Counted from the stretch's first letter, positions 12,001 to 19,086 are shown. The stretch: DNA of 64,000 bases from Mycobacterium sp. 1274761.0 (GCF_001668615.1 NZ_LZMC01000113.1:51854-115853), one strand, 5' to 3'. Numbers and translations are program-made. The notes: generated by a model not told the origin, from the sequence alone.

Positions 12001-15000
12001 GCATCGAGGTCTGCCTCGTCGAAAATCTCGCAGCGACTGACCAAGTCACCGTCGACCGTCACAAGGTCGACACCTCTCCACTCCGCGTCGAATCCCTGTT
12101 CTGAGGTGCCGTGGCCGACGTGGGTATAGACCGCTCCGAGTTCAGTCAGCCGGTGCACCGCTTCGATATATGTGCGAACATCTTGGCCTAGCTCAATTCC
12201 CGCGCGTACATAGTCGACAAGCTCACCGGGCGCAAATGCGGCACCGGCCCGATGGTCGACGGTTACGCAATCCGAAGCGACCGGCGGCACTTCGCGGCGG
12301 TTGAGCGCCGCATGGCCGTCCAGGATCACCGTCCAAGTGGCGGCGTATGCGGCCGCTTCTCCGGCGACATACCGCGCATCGAGTTCCGTTACGGCCGAAT
12401 CCATGTCGTCGCTGTCGAATACGACGTGCGCCGCGATTCGGTTTTCGACGTCGACTTCCACGAGACGCAGCAGTTCGGTTTGATACGTCTCGTCTGCGCC
12501 GGAGAAGACGAGACGGACAAGGGCGAGACGCTCGCCACGGATTGCAACAACCTGTGCCTTGACCTTCCTAGCTCCGAGTTCGGCGATCGCTCGGGCCTCC
12601 CTGAGCACCGCGGCTCGACCACTACCCTCACTGCGGAATCCTCGACGCCGGTCCTGAACGCGAATGTCGTCGGCGAGCAACGCGCCGAACTCGTCCCACC
12701 GCTGGTCGCGCGCCAGAGCAGTCGACTGCTCGTCGACCCGGGACGCGCCGTTCTCCAGAGGCGCGCGAGTCGACCGGGCATCAATTCGGGCATGCAGACG
12801 GTCAAGTTCGGCCATCGCGGCATCGAGATCGTCGACGCCGAACCAGATTTGGAATGCGATCAGTCCGCTTTCGTCGAGTTGGACTAGATGTAGCAGTTCA
12901 TCTCGTGGTGCATCCGGGCGACCGCTTACAGATCCCACCACCGCTCGGGTGAGAGCGAGCCGCTCACCTCGTGTGGCCAAAACAACGCGACTATCCAGGA
13001 TCGCGCCCTCGGCGCGATATCGTTCGGCCAAGGCTGCTACTCGGTCTGGCTCGAACCGTTGAAGCGGGAAGCCAACGATCTTGCGACGGTTTTCGACGGC
13101 GAAGTCCGGCGCGAACAAGCTGACGACCTCGGTCCAGTTACCGCTGAGGACGGCGGCATCGAAGCGACGAAGCGCCCTGACGCAAGCATTTTCGTGCGGT
13201 TCGCGTTCATGTTCTGCTGCGAAACGAGTATGGATGGCCTCGAGTTCGGCAATCGCGGCGTCCTTGTCTTCGACATCGAAGAAGACATGCAGCGCGATTT
13301 GGCCTGCTTCGTTGAGACCGTAGAGCTCAAGCAATTTGTCGCGCGGCGCGCCTGAGTCCAGATCCTCTGTGCCGACCTCCAACTCAACGAGAGCCAGTCG
13401 CTCGCCGCGTACGGCGACGATCCTCTGACGATGCCGGAGTGCGCCCATCTCGCGCACACGCCTTACCTGCTGCGGCCAGTTTTGTGGCGAGAGGTCCACC
13501 GGTGTCCAGCGAGCGAGCTTTCGGTGACTCTCAACGACGACGTCGCTTGCGAACAGGTTTTCAACCTCGCCCCACGATTCCCGATCGCAAGCATCGACCA
13601 TCTGGTTGACTGCTCGCACGCACGCGTTCCCGAGTAGCGTTTGTGAACGCTGAGCCTCGAAGCGGGCTTGCGTCGCTTCTAATTCGGCGAGAGCAGACTG
13701 CATGTCCTCGACGTCGAACGTCACATGTGACGCGACCCGTCCCTCCGTATCGAGTCCAAAAAGTCGGAGCACCTCGACCTGCGCTGCCCCAGGACTCTGG
13801 TCTTCGGTGCCCATCTCAGAACGGGTCAACGCCAGTCGCTCGCCTCGCACCGCGAGCACTCGGTTCTTGTGCCGTACCACGCCGGCCTCGGCTAGGTGTC
13901 GTACCTCCCCGACCCAGTCGTGTGCCGACATGACGACGCGAGGAACTCCGACAACCTTTCTGCGGACCTCGACGGAGACCTCAGGTGCAAGCTGCCGCTC
14001 GGCGTCATCCCAAGCACCCCGCGCGACGGCCGCATCCAACCGACGGATCGCATGCACGCACTTGCTCTCTGGTTCAGGCCCCGTCGTTTCCGGTACGGCA
14101 GGCGCTGCGGGCGGGGCTGCCCCAAGAAGCTGACGCGCCTTATCGGCAAGGGCTGCAGCGCCTTTCGTCTCGTAGAGCGTCACCGCGCGCTCGGCGGCGA
14201 CGCGGGCGCCTCGGAGGTCTCCCGCCGCACCCAAGACGGTGGCCAGCGCCAGGCATGCGTCGCCGTGATCCACCAGGAGGTCGGTGCGCTCGGCCAATCC
14301 CACCGCCGCCTCCGCGATCCGCCGAGCTTCGTCGTGCTCGCCTTGACGGGCCAGCAGCTGCGCACGAACCGTGCGCCATGCGATCAACGGCTTCAATGCG
14401 TGGCCAGCGAGACGCTCGCTCTCCGAACACAATTCGTCGGCCTCGGCAACGCGCTCCAGCATCAGGCAAGCCCGTGCCAACAGGGCGGCGGTCTCCGCGG
14501 TGTCCGCGTCCAGTCCCATCCGACGAAAACCCTTGTACGCCTGGCGCAAATGTGGCTCTGCCGCTGCAGGATTGTCGCCGACCAACTCGACGATGCCGGC
14601 GAACTGCTCGACCTCGAGCAGAGCGTGCCGCAGGCCGAGTTCAGTGACCGTGCGCCGGGCCGAGCCGATCATCCGTTGAGCCGCCGCCGCCCGCCCGCGA
14701 AACGCTTCGAGCACGGCCTGGCATCGTGTCGACGTCGCCTCGACCGCAGGCGAATCCGTCGTGATGCGCAGCAGCCGCACCACGTCCAGGCAGCGCCCGC
14801 CGGCCCGCGGCACCGGATTGGGGCCCCACAGCGCGGCAAGTGGAGCGCCGGCCAGCACCGCGTTCACCCTGCGGTGCTCGCGTGCGCGCCGTGCGGCGGT
14901 CAGCGCGTTGTCCAACGCGATTTCGCAGTCACCGACTCGCCCGAGCCGCGCGAGACACCCCGCCCGGACGGTGTGCGCCAAGGCTTCCCCGGCCGCATCG

Positions 15001-17909
15001 TCGAGCCCGGCCAGTTTGTCAGCGGCCGCACCCACCGCAACCTCGACCTCGTCCAGTCGCTCGGGATGAATCAGCATCGACAGCTGACCGTCGAAGCACG
15101 TCGCCCACGCCGCAAGTCGCGGCGAATCGGGTGCGGCTTGTTGCAGCTGAGACACCGCACCAACCGCCGAGGCCACGTCGCCCGCAGCCAATAGCGCTTC
15201 ACAACGCGCGATCAGTAGCTCTGCGGTCTGATCGTCGCGGTCCGGCAGCTCTTCGTCGATCTCCTCCAACGCATGCAGTGCCCGGTCGTAAAGCTCCGCG
15301 GCGCCCTCGTATCCCAGTCTGGCCATCGCCTGGTCCGCCGCGCGGCGGCAATACTCGACAGCCTTGGCCGCGTTGCCAGCCCATGCACATTCGAAGTAGT
15401 GGTACGCGAGCTCGGCAAGCAGTTCATCGTCGGTGCCGGACGAGTTCTCAAGCGTGGTGGCGATGCGCTGGTGCAGCCGCATGCGTCGCACGGAAGCGAG
15501 CTCGGCGAGTAGTGACTGGCGGACCAGTGCGTGATTGAACCGGTAGTAGCCGCCGGGCTCTTCGATGACGATGCCTGCCTTGCGCGCCTCGTCGAACGCA
15601 TCGATGAGGTCCTGTTCGACCACCTGCTCGACAAGCTCGAGCGCGAACCGGCTGCCGACGACCGCGGCCGCGGCGAGCGCCTTGTTCGTCTCCGCGGGTA
15701 GCCGAGAAAGCCTGCGGCTCACCGCTTCCCGCACACCTTGCGGCAAGGTGCTGGGGTCCCATCGGCCGCCGCTTTCATCGACGTGACGCAAAGCCTCGAT
15801 GAGGAAGAACGGGTTACCGCCCGTCACCGATGCCAGTGCCCGGGCCAGTTCTTCGTCGTCGTAGCCTGCCTCGGCCACATACGCGGTCACGTCTTCTTCA
15901 TCGAGCCCGCCGAGGGTGATGCGGTTGATGCTGCCGTCGCGGTGAAGGTCGGCCAGCATCGCCGCCAATGGATGCGAGCGGTCGAGGTCGGTGCTGCGGT
16001 ATGTGCCCACGATTTGCACCCGAGCGTGCTCGCCGAAGCGCAGGAGATGGCGCAACAGCAGCAGTGTCGGTTTGGCCGCCCAGTGCAAGTCATCCAGGAT
16101 TAGCACGATCGGCGCACTGGCAGAAGATATTTCGAGCAGCGCGACGACGGCGTCGAACAGTGCGTAGCGCTCGGTGTCAGGGTCGGCGCGCGTTGTCGTG
16201 GCCAGGTCCGGCAGCACATCGGTCAGCCCGGGAACCAGGGCAAGCAGTGATTCGACACCCCGCAGCCCGCGCAGTCGGTTGGCGCCGAGGCACGGCACAA
16301 GGGACCGCAATGCTTCGGCGAATGGCTGATATGGCGCGCCGAGGTCCTCGTCGCAGCGGCCGTAAAGCACCACGGCGCCTTGCTCATAGGCATGTTGGGC
16401 CCATTCCCCCGCCAGACGTGTCTTGCCCACCCCCGGCTCGCCGGCAATCAGCACGGCTTGCGTGGCGCCGGCGAGCGAGCTGTGCCACGCCGACAACAGC
16501 CGCTCGAGCTCGGCACGCCGCCCGACGAACGGCCCAGGGCCCGCCAGCACCGTCGGCAGGGGCGGTCGTTCCAAGGACGGCCCGCTCGTCGGTTCGTCAG
16601 CAGTTGCCTCAGCGGTGTCGAGCCGGAGTTCGAACACATGTTCCGGGCGCGCAAGGTTTTTCAGCTGTCGCATCCCCAAATCGAGGAGCATCACGTCTTC
16701 GGGCAGCGAGTCGATGACGAGTTCGGCGGTGGCGCCCGAGCACAGGATCTGCCCACCGGCGGCCAGCGACCGCAGCCGCGCAGCGCGGTTGACCGCGCGA
16801 CCGAAATAGTCGCCGTCGCGAACCTCCGCCTCCCCGGTATGCAGTGCCACGCGAATCCGCATCGGATCGCGTGATGCCCACGGCTCATGGGCGATCGCGT
16901 CTTGCAGCTCGATGGCAGCCGCCGCGGCCGCCGACGGACGGTCGAAGACAGAGAACGTGGCATCGCCCTCGCCGCGAGTCTTGATGAGCCGTCCGCCGCG
17001 GGACGTGACAACCTGTTCGACGAGCTCGTCATGACGCGCGAGCGCGACGGCCATTGCGTTGGCGTCTGCCTCCCATGCGGCGGTCGAGCCCTCGATGTCG
17101 GTGAGGAAGAACGTCACCGCGCGTGTGATTGCCGGAAGGTGTTGTGCCACAGGGGTATCCAGCGAGGAATCTTGGGCAACGATCGCGGTTTCGAGCCGGC
17201 GCAGTTCGGGACTCGGGTCGACGCCGAGCTGATCGACGAGCAGCGACCGCGCCCGTTGGAACGCGCCGAGGGCCTCCCCTTGCCTTCCCGCGCGGTACAG
17301 CGCGAGCATCAGCTGCCCCCAACGCCTTTCGCGTAGCGGCGCCTCGGCGACTGCTCCTTCGAGCTCGCCGATGATCTCTGCCGCGCGTCCGGTGGCCAGC
17401 AGCGCGTCGGCCCGGTCCTCCACCAGCGCCGCGTGACCTTCGACCCAGCGCGTCTTCTCGGACGCACCCCGCTGAGTGTCGGGCAGTTCTGGAACACCGC
17501 GCCACAGCGCCAGCGCCTGCTCGAAGCGCGCAACCGCTTGACCGGTGTCGCCGGCGGCGGCCGCATCACGTCCCATCCGCGCGGTCAGCGTGTACCGCGC
17601 CGCGTCGATATCCGCGGCGGCCAGGCTCCACCCCGAGCCCTCCGTCAGGACGACGCCGTCACCGAGCGTGCGGCGCAGCGACGAGATGTGGGTTTGCAGC
17701 GCCTTGTCCGCGGTTCGGGGCGGATCGTCGCCCCAGAGCAGTTCGACCAGGGTGTCGGCGGAGACGACTGACCCGTCGTGCAGGCCGAGCATGGTCAGGA
17801 TCGCGCGCGGCTTAGCGCCCGGGATCACGACGGGCGTGCCGTTCTTCCGGACCTGGAGAGGTCCCAAAACCCCCAGCTCCACCGTAGGAAGCGTAGTCAC
17901 GTCAACCAT
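3075..17909 (-). CDS. Giant BTAD / class III cyclase / AAA ATPase regulator with 27 tandem NTF2-like modules
   Basis: The 4,944-residue protein has an uninterrupted frame. Residues 1-100 form an OmpR/SARP-type winged helix and about 100-250 a BTAD helical domain. Residues 265-440 are a class III nucleotidyl cyclase with FLTDIEGST (metal Asp), IKTRGEGDA (Lys and second Asp) and VNRAARL (Asn and Arg), so it looks catalytically complete. A large AAA_16-type ATPase follows with Walker A GEPGVGKT near 490 and Walker B VLILDDLHW near 600. TPR-like helices run from about 800 to 1270. From about 1283 to the end there are 27 NTF2/SnoaL-like modules. Each A-type module carries recognisable RGERLALTR and FDPDDIDAAFAELDARY blocks. 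The N-terminal layout resembles known mycobacterial and streptomycete cyclase-ATPase regulators; the repeat tail is far larger than I know for that family. It probably senses small ligands and makes cAMP or binds DNA; this is inference. Confidence 0.9.
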   Translation of the reverse strand: MVDVTTLPTVELGVLGPLQVRKNGTPVVIPGAKPRAILTMLGLHDGSVVSADTLVELLWGDDPPRTADKALQTHISSLRRTLGDGVVLTEGSGWSLAAADIDAARYTLTARMGRDAAAAGDTGQAVARFEQALALWRGVPELPDTQRGASEKTRWVEGHAALVEDRADALLATGRAAEIIGELEGAVAEAPLRERRWGQLMLALYRAGRQGEALGAFQRARSLLVDQLGVDPSPELRRLETAIVAQDSSLDTPVAQHLPAITRAVTFFLTDIEGSTAAWEADANAMAVALARHDELVEQVVTSRGGRLIKTRGEGDATFSVFDRPSAAAAAAIELQDAIAHEPWASRDPMRIRVALHTGEAEVRDGDYFGRAVNRAARLRSLAAGGQILCSGATAELVIDSLPEDVMLLDLGMRQLKNLARPEHVFELRLDTAEATADEPTSGPSLERPPLPTVLAGPGPFVGRRAELERLLSAWHSSLAGATQAVLIAGEPGVGKTRLAGEWAQHAYEQGAVVLYGRCDEDLGAPYQPFAEALRSLVPCLGANRLRGLRGVESLLALVPGLTDVLPDLATTTRADPDTERYALFDAVVALLEISSASAPIVLILDDLHWAAKPTLLLLRHLLRFGEHARVQIVGTYRSTDLDRSHPLAAMLADLHRDGSINRITLGGLDEEDVTAYVAEAGYDDEELARALASVTGGNPFFLIEALRHVDESGGRWDPSTLPQGVREAVSRRLSRLPAETNKALAAAAVVGSRFALELVEQVVEQDLIDAFDEARKAGIVIEEPGGYYRFNHALVRQSLLAELASVRRMRLHQRIATTLENSSGTDDELLAELAYHYFECAWAGNAAKAVEYCRRAADQAMARLGYEGAAELYDRALHALEEIDEELPDRDDQTAELLIARCEALLAAGDVASAVGAVSQLQQAAPDSPRLAAWATCFDGQLSMLIHPERLDEVEVAVGAAADKLAGLDDAAGEALAHTVRAGCLARLGRVGDCEIALDNALTAARRAREHRRVNAVLAGAPLAALWGPNPVPRAGGRCLDVVRLLRITTDSPAVEATSTRCQAVLEAFRGRAAAAQRMIGSARRTVTELGLRHALLEVEQFAGIVELVGDNPAAAEPHLRQAYKGFRRMGLDADTAETAALLARACLMLERVAEADELCSESERLAGHALKPLIAWRTVRAQLLARQGEHDEARRIAEAAVGLAERTDLLVDHGDACLALATVLGAAGDLRGARVAAERAVTLYETKGAAALADKARQLLGAAPPAAPAVPETTGPEPESKCVHAIRRLDAAVARGAWDDAERQLAPEVSVEVRRKVVGVPRVVMSAHDWVGEVRHLAEAGVVRHKNRVLAVRGERLALTRSEMGTEDQSPGAAQVEVLRLFGLDTEGRVASHVTFDVEDMQSALAELEATQARFEAQRSQTLLGNACVRAVNQMVDACDRESWGEVENLFASDVVVESHRKLARWTPVDLSPQNWPQQVRRVREMGALRHRQRIVAVRGERLALVELEVGTEDLDSGAPRDKLLELYGLNEAGQIALHVFFDVEDKDAAIAELEAIHTRFAAEHEREPHENACVRALRRFDAAVLSGNWTEVVSLFAPDFAVENRRKIVGFPLQRFEPDRVAALAERYRAEGAILDSRVVLATRGERLALTRAVVGSVSGRPDAPRDELLHLVQLDESGLIAFQIWFGVDDLDAAMAELDRLHARIDARSTRAPLENGASRVDEQSTALARDQRWDEFGALLADDIRVQDRRRGFRSEGSGRAAVLREARAIAELGARKVKAQVVAIRGERLALVRLVFSGADETYQTELLRLVEVDVENRIAAHVVFDSDDMDSAVTELDARYVAGEAAAYAATWTVILDGHAALNRREVPPVASDCVTVDHRAGAAFAPGELVDYVRAGIELGQDVRTYIEAVHRLTELGAVYTHVGHGTSEQGFDAEWRGVDLVTVDGDLVSRCEIFDEADLDAALAKFDGLNRPTLRLENTASQVDQCFWSCFPAHDWDAMATMLSADFSLDDRRQAVNAGVRQGRDAEIENLKVIADLLDDGTLTSTTIATRGKRLALRRLRFQGPEATVTELIGVVEIDADNQLSVHITFDPDDIDAAFAELEARYLAGEAAPYTHIWQIGMATLDELNRHEPGPMIARLAYSDHRRVPFASGDFERGVTELWALVPDARYRTTAVHALDEHGAVVDFVIEGTDVHGNELQWTRVLLLSVRGGEPRLDVYEDDDLDSALAHFAELHRPVPQLENATSRVVERYMAHFGTREWDAMAELLAEDVWTHDRRRVVNSGVRSGRDAELANVRAIAEIGCTNITSTPIATRGDRLMLARHTFTLRDWNEPFDSELIDVVETNALGQLVRQVAFDAHDLEAALAELEARYLAGEGAPHSRTWSVVSKGYKAFSRRELPPMTPDCVSIDHRRGIAFAPGEWVQYTRAGWEVGHDIRIYPEAIHRLNDDGAVVTHVGHGNSPQGFDAEWRGVFLVTVSGDLINRFELFEEADLATATAKFDQLSQPAQRLENSASRVLKRWTNHFLARDWDAMSKMLADDYRADDHRRVINSGVRSGRAAEIANMQAIAEVGCARITSTPIAVRGERLVLSRDNFTVPDEAVANELVDVVEIGSDDRIVAIVSYDVDDIDAAFAELDRRYLAGEAAPHARLWSVMTRAYEVLNNRGLPATTPNWVNIDHRRSAAFAPGELTAYISAAWTDLEQHVDVRIEAVHRLSDAGAVLTQVLKGTTEEGFTAEWRTIMLYTVDGDLISRCELFEETDLDTAVAQFEQLSHPAPRLANSASRVYEQFMASFAARDWNAIAQSVVDNVCTDDRRRVVNSGAVRGRDAAIENLQALAELGVTNMTTEVIATRGERLALCRVGASAYETEVLNVVEVDADQRIIAVVGLDAGDIDAAFEELDRRYLAGEAAPHAETWSLVMEGHAAFNRRELPSIAPEILDHRPLVTVDSGDPTATIRDMWGFTPDLKLYIEAVHELTSRGAVFTQVSHGTSQAGFGAEWRIVELVTVDGDHVSRGELFEEADLVTALARFKELSPATPRLDNAAIRVTQLILERFAAREWDAMAAMVAVDVINDDRRRLLNADVQVGRDLFIENYRAAADLGVTQVSVAIATRGDRLVLNRARFVRSDGDPEEFGLELLHVIEIDNDNRVSPAITFDPDDIDAAFDELEARYLAGEAAANARTWSVITQTYDSFNRHEPYPTAPNWVNVDHRRLAKSQIQTDDLAAYLRAVWDVTPNVRIYIEMVHRLTHLGAVVSHAVAGTSTAGFDAERRHIEVLTVTGDLIDRCELFDDDDLATALARFEELHEQTRRLENTASRVCERVLTCAAARDWDAMADYLAADYSSDDRRRVANAGVRQGRDAELENFRNATDLLTPGVPVVIATRGERLALSRIPSSASDSEPFGMEMLCVVETNANARIVGTVVFHLDDVDAAFAELDARYLAGEAATHARTWSLVMDGYAKLNRRELPATTHDWVDVDHRRLVSVEGGSLGPSIRAVWNLTPEATIYVEAVHNLSRLGAVVTHAVQATSETGFDAEWREVSLLTFQDGLISRCEMFDETDLDAALARFDELQPLTRRVENGASETWEKFQTHFAARDWDTLSEMLADDIFNSDRRRVVNAGTREGRDATLASMRSYPEGTRVESAVVATRGTNLVLTRERYYALYQEAEEFLAEVLGIIEIDVHQRIAGRVAFDFDDLDAAFEELDARFLAGEAAPYAHMWSLVCGCCDALNRHEIPPTTPNWASMDHRRGITFAPNELGQYIRATFEIAPDIKVRVAAVHRLTDRGSVITHMAYGSSQEGFSGEWRETFILMFDGELLSCCERFGEEDVDAALARFEELDRPTPRLENAASRVDLRFQESFTARDWGTMGELLGEDICADDRRRVVSAGVRRGREAKLADMRATADLGTKSGTSTVIAIRGKRLALARICLSGRDRRPDAFHTEMLGITEINADNRMAARILFDPDDVDAAFEELDARYLSGEAAAYANAWSLTARAIAAFNRHELPEFRPNWVNIDHRRARGFAPGDHAAYIHATWDLAPDVNVYIEALHRLSAVGALFTYVLRGSSQGGFNAEWREIGLVTVEGQLINRFELFDESDLDAALARFDELQPQQPRLQNAASQVNDRYLKRQTARDWDAAAKILADDYYTDDRRRMVGGGIHGRDTEIANGRAATALGVTDATSDAIAVRGERLMLTRVRYWGRDQRQELLTAILAVIELKADDRIAAAIVFDPDDVDAAFEELESRYRAGGAAAQTHTWAVLAGAYAALNRHELPSTTRDWATVDRRRLGVMNEGDTAAFMRTWWDQAPDIKIFIQAVHRLNNLGAVITTAAHGTTQDGLAAEWRDVAILMVQGDQLSRCELFDEADLDTALARFDELNHQVQQPDNTAIRAWARVVDAINRRNVDAFLAEAAPNARYEDRRKLLRNEGLAEPEVVRGVFDMAAGWRLETEPVAVRGDHLSLTRETYRDTSDPEHPITLENLTLYEICDDNIGRYMVLFEPDDINGAFAELTSRWIASGEVTHPEPVQSVQRVTEAVNRHDWDAYSSLTSGAAYLSHRQLSSSNILTAADQVSSMQAMVSLVPNLWIEQTDILAQSARGLVSQAMLRGTTTDGSNVEVPVVQISLFDRGHCTRMEAFDPDQRDAALARFDELNHQVPQLENAAIRAWARVVDAINRRHIDDFLAQAAPGARFEDRRRGLRDEQFARPEAVRALFEMTKGWHLTTEPVAIRGSRLALIRNTWRDTSDPERAVTMELLAFYEVGDNSIGSYMVLFDPEDINGAFAELTSRWIASEEVEHPGVIEAATRHAEAVNRHDWQAYDEATRDATYVNHRQLPAGGNSIADHRASTRMMATLIPDIRFEFAEVLAATPLGVLGHIAMKGTSAEGAAVEIGVLNLLLLDGDRITRIETFDEDQRDEALARFRDLNGT
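3078..14065 (-). repeat. Array of 27 NTF2-like coding repeats inside the giant gene
   Basis: Reading the protein from N to C, three single modules come first (about 14065-12750). Ten A-B pairs follow with a period near 800-810 bp, about 268 aa (12750-4720). Two divergent A-B pairs lie at the C terminus (4720-3078). A modules end in YLAGEAAPHARTW-like linkers; these occur near 12360, 11560, 10755, 9950, 9155, 8350, 7545, 6735, 5920 and 5110. B modules contain NRRELP, DHRR, YIEAVHRL, GTS..GFDAEWR and CELFDEADLDAALARFDEL. Copies are clearly homologous at protein level but well diverged in DNA, so the expansion is not recent. The repeat part looks visibly less GC-rich than the regulator part (estimate by eye). 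Confidence 0.85.
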
Positions 17910-17987
17910 CGTCGGGGGCCGTATTCAATACCCGGTCAAGAACGAGTAAAACCATCCCGCCCGCGGCTGCACCCGTACGCTGGGACG

Positions 17988-18350
17988 GTGATTGCCACCG
18001 TGATCGTAACGGTCGTGCTGGCGATCCTGTTCGCGTTCTCCAGCTCGATCAAACTGCTGGGGGCGCCGCAATCGCTCGCGATTCGCGACCATCTCGGAGT
18101 GTCACCGACGCTGTGGCGGGTGATCGGCCTGCTCGAGGCGGCGGGCGTGGTGGGTGTTTCGGTGGGACTGGCGTGGGCGCCGATCGGCATCGCGGCCGCG
18201 ATCGGGCTGGCCTTGTTGTCGGTCGGCGCGGTGGCGTATCACTTGCGCGCTCGCGACGGCGTCGTTAAAACCGCACCGGCCGTGCTTGGCATCCTGCTGG
18301 CCGCTGCGACGGCGATACTGCAGACCTTCTCAATCGGGTGGTTTCAGTAG
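17988..18350 (+). CDS. Small DoxX-like membrane protein
   Basis: This is a protein of about 120 residues with four hydrophobic helices: an N-terminal segment with ILFAFSSSIKLLG, a middle segment with LLEAAGVVGVSVGLAW, one with GLALLSVGAVAYHL, and a C-terminal segment with GILLAAATAILQ. This matches the DoxX-like integral membrane family, whose biochemical role is poorly defined. The GTG at 17988 is chosen because it starts directly at the first helix; an upstream start would read through the divergent spacer. It is divergent from the giant gene, whose start lies 78 bp away, so the two may share a regulatory region. It is the only other intact gene of the island. Confidence 0.75.
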   Translation: MIATVIVTVVLAILFAFSSSIKLLGAPQSLAIRDHLGVSPTLWRVIGLLEAAGVVGVSVGLAWAPIGIAAAIGLALLSVGAVAYHLRARDGVVKTAPAVLGILLAAATAILQTFSIGWFQ

Positions 18351-18351
18351 C

Positions 18352-18545
18352 GTTGCGCGTGGCGTCAGCACGTCGCCTGACACCGATCCGGCTCGGATGT
18401 AGAAGGACACGAAAAACCGGCGGTGAATTTCCACTCACAGTCGATCCGCGCTAGATCGTCGTAGTAGATGCCGAAGTGGTCGTGCTCACGGCCGGCGTCG
18501 TCGACCGAAATGCAGACGAGGCCAGGCAGACATAACGGTTCAACG
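18352..18545 (-). pseudogene. Decayed SnoaL/NTF2-like gene fragment
   Basis: On the minus strand three consecutive frames carry pieces of one SnoaL-like domain: NRYVCL, then SVDDAGREHDHFGIYYDDLA with RIDCEWKF, then HRRFFVSFYIRAGSVSGDV. The last two pieces join only through a frameshift near 18422. These blocks are typical of the C-terminal half of SnoaL_4-type polyketide-cyclase-like proteins. No start and no N-terminal half is visible. It lies between the DoxX-like gene and the right tRNA repeat, so it belongs to the island and may be an eroded relative of the NTF2-like material in the giant gene. Confidence 0.65.
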
Positions 18546-18645
18546 GCTGGGCACGGCCCCTAATCCACCCGCAGCCAGGCGCTCAAAGGGTCGCCGCATC
18601 GTCTGCCAGGGAACGCCGCAGGTCAGCGGTTAACTGGGCCGCGTT
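18546..18645. other. Island right-end spacer without recognisable gene
   Basis: About 100 bp between the SnoaL remnant and the right tRNA repeat. Nothing codes convincingly. The sequence just left of the repeat does not resemble the 5' half of a tRNA, so the right copy is a fragment and not a second tRNA gene. Confidence 0.5.
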
Positions 18646-18688
18646 CTCTTAATCAGCGGGTCCGGGGTTCGAAACCCTGACGGCGCAC
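18646..18688 (+). repeat. Right 43-bp attachment repeat (truncated tRNA-Lys)
   Basis: This is a perfect copy of 2872-2914. It contains half of the anticodon arm, the variable region, the T arm and the 3' acceptor strand, but no 5' half. The bases following the discriminator read CCA, which the intact gene at 2841 lacks. This marks the right junction of the island. Confidence 0.9.
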
Positions 18689-18754
18689 CACCTTCTCTTC
18701 CCGGTCCGGCTCGCGACTCAGCGAACCTGTACAGCGCCACCGTCGACATCTCGT

Positions 18755-19039
18755 TCATCGATGAAGCAGGTCGACTTCAGTGGCGGTGGTGACCCGCTGT
18801 GCGGGAATGCCGGCGCGGTCACACGTCTGCGCGACGGTCGTGGCCGAGTCGGCGGTGAAGACCGCAAAGAGCACCTCATCGGTGGGTACGACGAGCAGGT
18901 TGAGCAACTGGACCGGTGAACCCTGTGTGGACATCAAGACCGCCGAGTCGCTCAGGCGCGCTGCGGTGTCATCGAGCGACTCCTCCGTCGCTGCGGAGTG
19001 GTACCACTCGACGAGGTAGCAGGGCACCGGATCAGCCAT
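18755..19039 (-). CDS. Conserved small hypothetical protein
   Basis: A 94-residue acidic protein with no signal peptide or membrane helix. The pattern YLVEWYHSAAT at the start and a central LLNLLVVPTDEVLFAVFTAD suggest a small alpha/beta fold of the ferredoxin-like, stress-responsive or DUF4242 kind, but I do not recognise the family. It is the first chromosomal gene right of the island. Function is unknown. Confidence 0.6.
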   Translation of the reverse strand: MADPVPCYLVEWYHSAATEESLDDTAARLSDSAVLMSTQGSPVQLLNLLVVPTDEVLFAVFTADSATTVAQTCDRAGIPAQRVTTATEVDLLHR

Positions 19040-19086
19040 CGAATGAACGCTAATCGGTTACGAACGCTGAGGAATCGGGTGTTTCC

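Noticed and set aside
3078..14065. CRISPR-like or minisatellite repeat array
   Set aside because: The repeats are in frame, about 800 bp long and conserved at protein level, so they are coding duplications. No short direct repeats with unique spacers are present.
13896..15194. Long open frame on the plus strand opposite the giant gene (432 codons)
   Set aside because: It mirrors the high-GC codon pattern of the N-terminal domains of the giant gene, contains no recognisable domain and is rich in Arg and His. The minus-strand frame has clear domains throughout.
18646..18688. A second tRNA-Lys gene
   Set aside because: Only the 3' half is present; upstream sequence cannot form the acceptor 5' strand or D arm, so it is an attachment remnant.
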